Assembly (NCBI RefSeq): GCF_014529945.1 | Contig: NZ_JACVFB010000006.1 | Coordinates: 1 to 64,000 of the forward strand | DNA length: 64,000 nucleotides | Reading direction: 5' to 3' | From: Chitinophaga varians | GTDB taxonomy: Bacteria > Bacteroidota > Bacteroidia > Chitinophagales > Chitinophagaceae | In this document: positions 58,652-64,000 of the stretch, piece after piece | How the letters are laid out: the number at the start of each line of letters is the position of its first letter | How positions within the stretch are numbered: position 1 is the first letter of the stretch | Notes under the pieces: model-generated | Databases searched by the model: none | Told to the model about the DNA's origin: nothing | The model's input: the letters and a program-made list of their open reading frames with translations, nothing else | Position numbers and translations under genes: made by a program

Positions 58652-58673
58652 TTGTAGTAAGTACATAATAGCT

Positions 58674-58707
58674 GCCCCCATTGACGGTATGTCAATGGGG
58701 GCTTTTT
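58674..58707 (+). terminator. Terminator of the efflux operon
   Basis: GCCCCCATTGAC, a 5-nt loop, then GTCAATGGGGGC and TTTTTA: a perfect 12-bp stem, 22 bp after the RND gene. Confidence 0.9.
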
Positions 58708-58718
58708 ATGGATGGGGG

Positions 58719-59102
58719 TTATAAGTTGTCGTTGTCTTCCGGTGATTCCGGCTCTATTTGCTGGAGACGCCATTCTGTATAGCCAACCATGTACATAGCG
58801 CCTGTCACCACTGCTCCTACGGTGATGTACCAGAACCAGTCGGTCTGGCTGTCGAAGAAGAGGGCGCAGGCGAGCCCGGTGGGTATCAGGATGATACCGA
58901 TGCGCCTGGAAATATAGGCTGCATGCTGATTGGCGGCCTGCCACATTTCGGGGCTGCGGGTAGCCAGGGCACTACGATAGCCATACCACGATCTGGTGCT
59001 TTTAGGAGGATAACGCCGGATAAAATACCCCATGAAGACGAAGATGATCCCAGCGAAAATAGCTGCATTACAGTAGGTGGAATGCACGAAATTCATGAAC
59101 AT
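58719..59102 (-). CDS. SdpI/YhfL family membrane protein
   Basis: A 127-residue membrane protein with four hydrophobic segments. The SdpI-like pattern YGYRSALATRSPEMWQAANQ follows the first segment. SdpI in Bacillus subtilis gives immunity to the SdpC toxin, but most family members have no known role. The C-terminal tail is acidic. No toxin gene is adjacent. Confidence 0.8.
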   Translation of the reverse strand: MFMNFVHSTYCNAAIFAGIIFVFMGYFIRRYPPKSTRSWYGYRSALATRSPEMWQAANQHAAYISRRIGIILIPTGLACALFFDSQTDWFWYITVGAVVTGAMYMVGYTEWRLQQIEPESPEDNDNL

Positions 59103-59151
59103 GGGAAAGGGGTTTGGTTACTATAAGTTACGAAAAAATAACGGGTACAAT

Positions 59152-59184
59152 AAAAAAAGCTCCTGCGTATGGCAGGAGCTTTTT
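59152..59184 (-). terminator. Terminator of the AsmA-family gene
   Basis: GCTCCTGC, a 5-nt loop, then GCAGGAGC, flanked by seven A on the left (a T run on the minus strand) and five T on the right. It lies 21 bp after the AsmA-family stop codon. Confidence 0.85.
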
Positions 59185-59204
59185 GATGATCAGTAATAAT
59201 GCAT

Positions 59205-61910
59205 TTATTGTTTCGTAGAATCGGCGGCTGGTTTCTTCTTGCCAAACAGGCCGTTGAGCGTGTTTTTCACGGATTCTCCGGCTTGTTTGCCTACATTTTC
59301 CAGTGGTTTGCCACCGGTGTGGGCAGAATCTTTTTTGCCGCTCAATTGATTTTTAAGTTCGTCTTTTAAGGCGTTGACTGCATTGTTTTTGATCTGTTTT
59401 ACGGAGTCGCGTACCACGTTTTTCACGGTGTCTATTTTATTTTTCACCAGTTCGGTGGCCTGATTTTTCAGGTTGTTGGCGCTTTCTTTCAGATCTGTTT
59501 TCAGGGAAGGCTTCATGATGTTACCCGCCATGAGTACCTGCAGATGAACGCTGTCGCCCAGATTTACGGGGATGCCTTTGTTCTGTGCCTGTGACACGAG
59601 GTTGTTCACCAGGCTGTTGCCGGCAGCGCCCATGAGGCTGCGGGGCAGCGCCAGTTGCAAGGTATAGTCGAGCGACTGGTCGAAGCCGTGAGAACCGGCG
59701 ATGTTCATGGTAACGCCGTTGACGGCTACTTTGAACGGATTCACTTTTACGCGGCCGTTTTCGAAGGCGAAATAGTTTTTGATATCGCGCAGGGAGATGT
59801 CTTTCAGCTGGGAGACGTTGAGCGTGTTGGCCAGTTGATCTACCGGTGCGAACTGTTTCAGGAAGCCTTGTATCAGCAGCAGGTTACCGTCGCCGGTGAG
59901 GGTATTGAGCACGGGGCTCATGTCTTTACCCAGTTTACCGTGCATTTTCAGCTGAGAGGTGATTTTACCGGAGAGGAATTTACCGATAGGCATCAGTTTC
60001 TGGACCGTATTGAAGGTGTTGAAAGTCTGTTGCACGTCGAGGTTCTGCACATCATAGGCGATGTTAACATCCGGATTGGTCTTGCTGTTTTTGGTGCTGT
60101 AGCTGCCGTTGATTTCCATGGTACCCTGCAGTGCGTTGGCTTTCAGCTGTTGCATGGTGAGGGTTTCATCTTTCAGCAGCAGGGTGCCGGTGACGTTGTT
60201 CAGTTCTGCTTTATCGTACAGTACTTTGCCTACGGCTGTTTGCAGGCTGATATTCAGATTGGCCGGAACGGCGAACGGCATCATGGCTGCGGAGTCCACT
60301 TTGGCGGGAGCTGCGGCGGTGTTGGCAGCAGGCGTGGTGGTAGCGCCCATGAACTTGTTCACATTCACCTGATCGGCTTTGAAGTTCAGTTTACCGTCGA
60401 GGGGAGCGTTTTTAAACGTATAGGCGAGCAGGTTATTTACTTCACCGTTAGCATCGAAGTTGGTGCCCAGGTATTGACCGCTCAGTTCTTTCACGGTCAC
60501 GTTTTTGGGGTTGAACTGCAGGAAGAGGTTTTTTACGTTCACGCCGTCGGGGTAGTCTTGGCTTTTGTACAGCATATTGCTGAGTTGCAGGGTACCGGCG
60601 GCATAGAAGCGGTCGTATTGTTGTTTTTCGATGGCGCTCATATTGCCTTTGGCGGAGATATCTGCATCGAGGAGGCCGTTGAGGGTGGTGCCTGTCCCCA
60701 GTTTCACGAACTGTGTGATTTTAGACAGGTCTATTTTGCCTTTGGCGGCGCCGTCCAGGTACATGTCAGATACCGGTGTTTTCACCAGCAGGCGCAGGTC
60801 CAGCGGGGTGTTGTCCATTTCGAGGTGCGCAGTAGGCATATCCACTACGGTATGGTCGGGCACACCATCGGGGTTGCTGACTTTCATCGCGATCTGGATA
60901 TTTTTCACTGGTTTAGGCAGGTCAGGATATTGGAAGAAACCGTCTTTTACGTGGAGGTCCAGTCCGAAGGCCGGCATTTGCGCCGGAGAGTAGTTGCCTT
61001 TTACATATCCGCCGAAAGCAGCGTTGCCGCTGGTTTTGATTTTATCGAAATCAGCTTTGTAGATGGCCGGCACGAGCGACAGGATGTCTTTGAAGTTGGT
61101 AGAAGGAGCTTTAAAGCTGAGGTCCATGCCGTAGGTGGAATCATTGACCAGTTTAAAGAAGCCTTGCAGGGCCACTTCCAGGTTGTTGAGGCCTGCTTTA
61201 CCTTCTTTCAGTGTATACGTGCTCGTGGTATTATCTATCTGAATATCAGCGTCCAGTTTTGTTTTTACACTGGAGAGATAAGGGATAGGGCCATAGCGGA
61301 AAGTGATGCCATCCGCTTTGGTGCTGGTAGACAGGGTAAATTTGTCCTGGGTGAAGTCACCTTTACCCTGATGGGTCAGTCCGTCGATGATCAGCTGCAT
61401 ATTGCCCTGCTGGTCGTCGTAGTTGATCAGCGCGTCTTCAATTTTATATTGCTGAAGGCTCAGGGCGAAAGTGGTTTTGCTGGTATCTGCCGGCGTGGCC
61501 TGTGCAGTATCCGGTTTGGTGATGTTCCAGTTGGCCGCCCCGTTTTTATGTACAACTGCGTATATGCGTGGGTTGATAAGGGCTACGTTATAGATGTCCA
61601 TTTTACCGCCTTTGATGACGCTCATCAGATCGAGGGCTACATCTATCTGTTTTACAGCCAGCAGGGTATCTCCTTCAAATTCGCCGGTACCGGTTACCTG
61701 GAGCTGGTCCAGTCCCACCGCCAGCCGTGGGAAATGCCGGAACAGGCTGATATCCACATCTTTAAAGTCTACTTTGGCTGTCAGGTGTTTATTGAGTTCT
61801 GTTTTCACTTTGGCGATGATCTTGTCCTTAAAGAAATAAGGAATGGCGATGGCCGCCAAAATGAGTACTACCAGTGTAACCGCTACAATCTTCAGGATTT
61901 TTTTGAGCAT
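59205..61910 (-). CDS. AsmA family protein
   Basis: A 901-residue protein anchored by one N-terminal membrane helix (VAVTLVVLILAAIAIPYFF). It has the AsmA N-terminal domain (SLFRHFPRLAVGLDQLQVTG), a long beta-rich central region and an AsmA-C-like part (TSQLKMHGKLGKDMSPVLNT, LDYTLQLALPR). The tail (about 820-901) is Lys/Ser-rich with helical repeats. AsmA-like proteins bridge the periplasm and are thought to move lipids to the outer membrane. A good promoter lies upstream. Confidence 0.88.
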   Translation of the reverse strand: MLKKILKIVAVTLVVLILAAIAIPYFFKDKIIAKVKTELNKHLTAKVDFKDVDISLFRHFPRLAVGLDQLQVTGTGEFEGDTLLAVKQIDVALDLMSVIKGGKMDIYNVALINPRIYAVVHKNGAANWNITKPDTAQATPADTSKTTFALSLQQYKIEDALINYDDQQGNMQLIIDGLTHQGKGDFTQDKFTLSTSTKADGITFRYGPIPYLSSVKTKLDADIQIDNTTSTYTLKEGKAGLNNLEVALQGFFKLVNDSTYGMDLSFKAPSTNFKDILSLVPAIYKADFDKIKTSGNAAFGGYVKGNYSPAQMPAFGLDLHVKDGFFQYPDLPKPVKNIQIAMKVSNPDGVPDHTVVDMPTAHLEMDNTPLDLRLLVKTPVSDMYLDGAAKGKIDLSKITQFVKLGTGTTLNGLLDADISAKGNMSAIEKQQYDRFYAAGTLQLSNMLYKSQDYPDGVNVKNLFLQFNPKNVTVKELSGQYLGTNFDANGEVNNLLAYTFKNAPLDGKLNFKADQVNVNKFMGATTTPAANTAAAPAKVDSAAMMPFAVPANLNISLQTAVGKVLYDKAELNNVTGTLLLKDETLTMQQLKANALQGTMEINGSYSTKNSKTNPDVNIAYDVQNLDVQQTFNTFNTVQKLMPIGKFLSGKITSQLKMHGKLGKDMSPVLNTLTGDGNLLLIQGFLKQFAPVDQLANTLNVSQLKDISLRDIKNYFAFENGRVKVNPFKVAVNGVTMNIAGSHGFDQSLDYTLQLALPRSLMGAAGNSLVNNLVSQAQNKGIPVNLGDSVHLQVLMAGNIMKPSLKTDLKESANNLKNQATELVKNKIDTVKNVVRDSVKQIKNNAVNALKDELKNQLSGKKDSAHTGGKPLENVGKQAGESVKNTLNGLFGKKKPAADSTKQ

Positions 61911-61936
61911 AGGTTATCTTTTGATTTTTATGAATG

Positions 61937-61967
61937 TGAAGGTAGTTTTTTCCGGGAAAGGAGCAAA
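61937..61967 (-). promoter_or_regulatory. Promoter of the AsmA-family gene
   Basis: On the minus strand TTTG at 61967-61964, a 19-bp spacer and TACCTTCA at 61944-61937. The start codon lies 27 bp further on. Confidence 0.7.
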
Positions 61968-62008
61968 GCCTTCGGGGAGGTAACCTGGCAGCTTCCTGTC
62001 ATTTTTAG

Positions 62009-62016
62009 TATTTTTG
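62009..62016 (+). promoter_or_regulatory. Possible promoter -7 element of the TrmH-like gene
   Basis: TATTTTTG fits TAnnTTTG, 25 bp before the start codon; no good -33 is seen. Confidence 0.45.
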
Positions 62017-62041
62017 CGGTATTCGCGAAAATATCAGACGT

Positions 62042-62638
62042 ATGACACCAGAAAGGAAGGAGCGGTTATTGACCACCCTGAACAGGCGGCAAGCCAATTT
62101 AACCGTTGTATTGGAAGATGTGCAGGACCCGCATAACGTTTCTGCCGTATTACGTACCTGCGATGCCGTGGGCATCCAGGATGTATATGTTATCACTACC
62201 ATGGCCCCACGCCAGAAGAAATGGGGACATAGGAGCAGCAGCAGCGCCGCCATGTGGCTGACGATCCATCAGTTTGACAATGTGGAGGAGTGTATGACCG
62301 CACTGCGTGCCAAATATGATAAAATATATACCACCCATCTGACTTCAGATGCCATCAGTCTTTATAATATCGACTTCACCGGCTCCGTAGCGCTGGTATT
62401 TGGAAATGAACAAATGGGTGTCAGCGAAAAGATAAGGTCCTTGTCGGATGGGAATTTCATCATTCCGCAAATGGGCATTATCAAGTCCCTGAACATATCT
62501 GTTGCCTGTGCGGTGAGTATCTATGAAGCCATGCGTCAGAAGACACTGGCCGGTCATTATGATAAGCCGGGCTTACCCCCTGAACAATATAACGCCCTCG
62601 CCGAACAGTGGGGGTATCAGCAGGAGGAGGGGGAATAA
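62042..62638 (+). CDS. TrmH family (SPOUT) RNA 2'-O-methyltransferase
   Basis: A 198-residue methyltransferase. LTTLNRRQANLTVVLEDVQDPHNVSAVLRTCDAVG at the N terminus includes the N-x-G/S-A-xx-R motif, then VFGNEQMGVSE and IPQMGIIKSLNISVACAVSIYE form the trefoil-knot SAM site. The length and HKSSSSAA-like segment RSSSSAAMW fit TrmH, which methylates G18 of tRNA; a 23S rRNA target cannot be excluded. Confidence 0.9.
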   Translation: MTPERKERLLTTLNRRQANLTVVLEDVQDPHNVSAVLRTCDAVGIQDVYVITTMAPRQKKWGHRSSSSAAMWLTIHQFDNVEECMTALRAKYDKIYTTHLTSDAISLYNIDFTGSVALVFGNEQMGVSEKIRSLSDGNFIIPQMGIIKSLNISVACAVSIYEAMRQKTLAGHYDKPGLPPEQYNALAEQWGYQQEEGE

Positions 62639-62652
62639 ACCCCTCCTTTTTT
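62626..62652 (+). terminator. Terminator overlapping the TrmH-like stop codon
   Basis: GGAGGGG, a 7-nt loop that contains the TAA stop, then CCCCTCC and TTTTTT. The hairpin begins within the last codons. Confidence 0.8.
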
Positions 62653-62796
62653 GTGTTGAAAATGCTGTATCTTGTAGCTGCCTATACTGAATGAGTGTGT
62701 TGTTAACTGTTTATACCTGAAATGTACCTCCCCGGGTAGATAATTTTATAACTGGTGGATAGCTGGAGAAGCTATTAGCATAAAGTATGTCCAAAA

Positions 62797-63507
62797 ATGA
62801 ATGATTTTCTGCTGAAAGTAGATCGGGTAGCCACGGTAGAGGAAGCAATGGCATTGGAACAGCTGGGGGTGGATCTCATTACGGTGTCTGTGATGGAAGA
62901 TGTCCGGTTTCCTGATACCAGAAGTGTGGATATCCCGACAGCATTAGCTATCCGGAATGCGTTACAGCATTGTAAACTGATAATAGAATTTCCGCATGAT
63001 GTACGAGCGATTGACACGGTTCCGATACTGAATGAAATTTCTCCGGTTTGCGTACAGTACAATGGTTACGGGTTGCCTGGTGATGACTTTATTCATGAGA
63101 TGCAACGGAGGGGATTATCGATCATCTATGCAGGTATAGAAGCTTCTCATGATGATGATGGATCGTGGGTTGCCGGTTTTCATAACGAGGCATCAAGGGA
63201 GCTGAATCGGGTTTATCTGCAGATTGATTTGATCCCTGAGTACAATGATTCCTGGGACTATTTAAAGCAGGAGGCTTGGAAGTATAGCGACTCCCTGCAG
63301 CAGGAAGATATATTGGAGATAGGAGAGAAATTTCCCCTCTTGGTTACTACGGATATTGATGCCTTTAACGTGAGAGAGATAATAGAAGAACTGCATACGG
63401 TAGAAGGAATTACGTTCATTCTGTGTGATGTGGCGCCGAAATGGGCGGTACATACGTTTGAATACGAAGATGTAGTCTTAATACTACAGCAGTTGAAAGA
63501 AAAGTAG
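62797..63507 (+). CDS. Hypothetical TIM-barrel-like protein (TrpF-like)
   Basis: A 236-residue cytoplasmic protein. Alternating strand-helix units (VDRVATVEEAMALEQLGVDLITV, KLIIEFPHD, VQYNGYGL, SIIYAGIE) suggest a (beta/alpha)8 barrel resembling phosphoribosylanthranilate isomerase, but the TrpF catalytic Cys and Asp contexts are not obvious. The base composition is AT-rich, unlike the preceding genes, as in the island at 27-32.8 kb. Function unknown. Confidence 0.65.
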   Translation: MNDFLLKVDRVATVEEAMALEQLGVDLITVSVMEDVRFPDTRSVDIPTALAIRNALQHCKLIIEFPHDVRAIDTVPILNEISPVCVQYNGYGLPGDDFIHEMQRRGLSIIYAGIEASHDDDGSWVAGFHNEASRELNRVYLQIDLIPEYNDSWDYLKQEAWKYSDSLQQEDILEIGEKFPLLVTTDIDAFNVREIIEELHTVEGITFILCDVAPKWAVHTFEYEDVVLILQQLKEK

Positions 63508-63511
63508 TTTC

Positions 63512-64000
63512 ATGAAAAAGTATTTCCCTGTACTCGTCATTATTGTGCTTGTTATAGCATGCAGCCATCCCAATAATTACCATTATTATGAAGACGGTGA
63601 TACAATACGCATGTTGAGCCCTGAAAGACCGAAGACGATCAGTTTGGGAGGTGGTTACATAGATAGTTTGTTCAAGGCGTTATCGAAGGATTTTGATACA
63701 ATTGGCTCAATCGTGAAGGATGCCGGTTATGCGGTGAAAACTGCGTATATGCCTACCCTTAAGCGGAGTATCCACCTCGATGATGAGGCCTATACCGCTG
63801 CTATGCTCGTATTTGGAGGTTGTGATATGACGCTTTTTAGCAACAGTGGCGATTTTTATGATTTTGTGCCTGTGGAAGAGCTGCCACAGCCATGTAAGGA
63901 GCTGGTGCGGGACCACGCGCTGGCGGAGGGCGCTAAGGTGTATATCCGTGGTACTGTGTTGCGATTGGACCGTAAGGATATCGTAAACCTGGATGAGTAC
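63512..64000 (+). CDS. Hypothetical lipoprotein, truncated by the window end
   Basis: An ATG at 63512, 4 bp after the previous stop, opens a frame of 163 codons with no stop before the window ends. It begins MKKYFPVLVIIVLVIACSHP, a lipoprotein signal with lipobox VIAC (Cys17). A GGGYIDSLFKALSKDFDTIG segment and GGCDMTLFS follow. It is probably co-transcribed with the preceding gene. No family recognised. Confidence 0.75.
   Translation, partial: MKKYFPVLVIIVLVIACSHPNNYHYYEDGDTIRMLSPERPKTISLGGGYIDSLFKALSKDFDTIGSIVKDAGYAVKTAYMPTLKRSIHLDDEAYTAAMLVFGGCDMTLFSNSGDFYDFVPVEELPQPCKELVRDHALAEGAKVYIRGTVLRLDRKDIVNLDEY

Noticed and set aside
59655..62045. Plus-strand open frame of 796 codons opposite the AsmA-family gene
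   Set aside because: Antisense of a coherent AsmA-like protein; its translation lacks any family pattern.

Overview
The window looks like chromosomal DNA of a Bacteroidota bacterium, most likely a Chitinophagaceae member close to Chitinophaga. The evidence is the gene content (a TonB-dependent receptor, FHS-type sugar transporters, an acyl-ornithine carbamoyltransferase arginine operon, SirB1, DUF2851 and DUF2520 proteins), the repeated promoter pattern TTTG-N17-21-TAnnTTTG, and the near absence of Shine-Dalgarno sequences. Genus is an inference from content; nothing here proves it.

Layout. 1-12.8 kb: an amino-sugar and glycoprotein-glycan catabolic block. On the minus strand, in transcription order, it holds an enlarged FHS sugar transporter, a ROK sugar kinase, a Tat-exported aspartylglucosaminidase, CutC, an exported phosphodiesterase, an EEP-family hydrolase and a GH20 hexosaminidase lipoprotein, followed by a NagB deaminase fused to a PIG-L/LmbE deacetylase domain. 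A divergent glucose/galactose transporter and galactokinase follow. 14.4-18.1 kb adds a GH109-type alpha-N-acetylgalactosaminidase and a GH29 fucosidase. Together these enzymes could strip GlcNAc, GalNAc, galactose and fucose from glycoproteins or mucin-like glycans and feed the sugars into glycolysis, without a SusC/SusD pair.

18.2-27.0 kb: a complete arginine operon (GNAT acyltransferase, argG, argC, argD, argF', argB, argE, argH) behind a strong promoter, a long leader and an in-frame upstream ORF. Residue 90 of the carbamoyltransferase suggests the N-succinyl route described for Bacteroides fragilis. 27.0-32.8 kb: an AT-rich run of nine small unknown genes on one strand, many exported or lipoproteins, one DUF4279-like. 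32.9-35.4 kb: a TonB-dependent receptor under a TPP riboswitch, so probably a thiamin uptake receptor.

35.6-45.7 kb: housekeeping genes: ssb, initiator tRNA-Met, era, der, an Ala/Pro-rich lipoprotein, a SirB1-like protein, topA, a DUF2520 dehydrogenase, a KdsC-type phosphatase, a UbiA prenyltransferase and Maf. 45.9-48.7 kb: metB-like and hom genes controlled by a SAM-I riboswitch with its own terminator. 48.7-64 kb: DUF2851, OsmC, an outer-membrane-like protein, lipA, a TolC/HlyD/RND efflux operon, SdpI, a large AsmA-family protein, a TrmH methyltransferase, and at the right edge two AT-rich unknown genes, the last cut by the window end.

Intergenic DNA is unusually rich in structured repeats. 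Family 1 is a roughly 150-bp element with long terminal inverted repeats (two good copies, two decayed ones). Family 2 carries a GGGCTGAAGCCC-type palindrome at each end. Family 3 is a set of heptad-repeat arrays arranged as inverted arms, with a different heptad at different loci. Several repeats sit exactly at gene 3' ends, and two supply the stop codon of the gene they abut. These repeats and the unknown-gene island are the least explained parts of the window.
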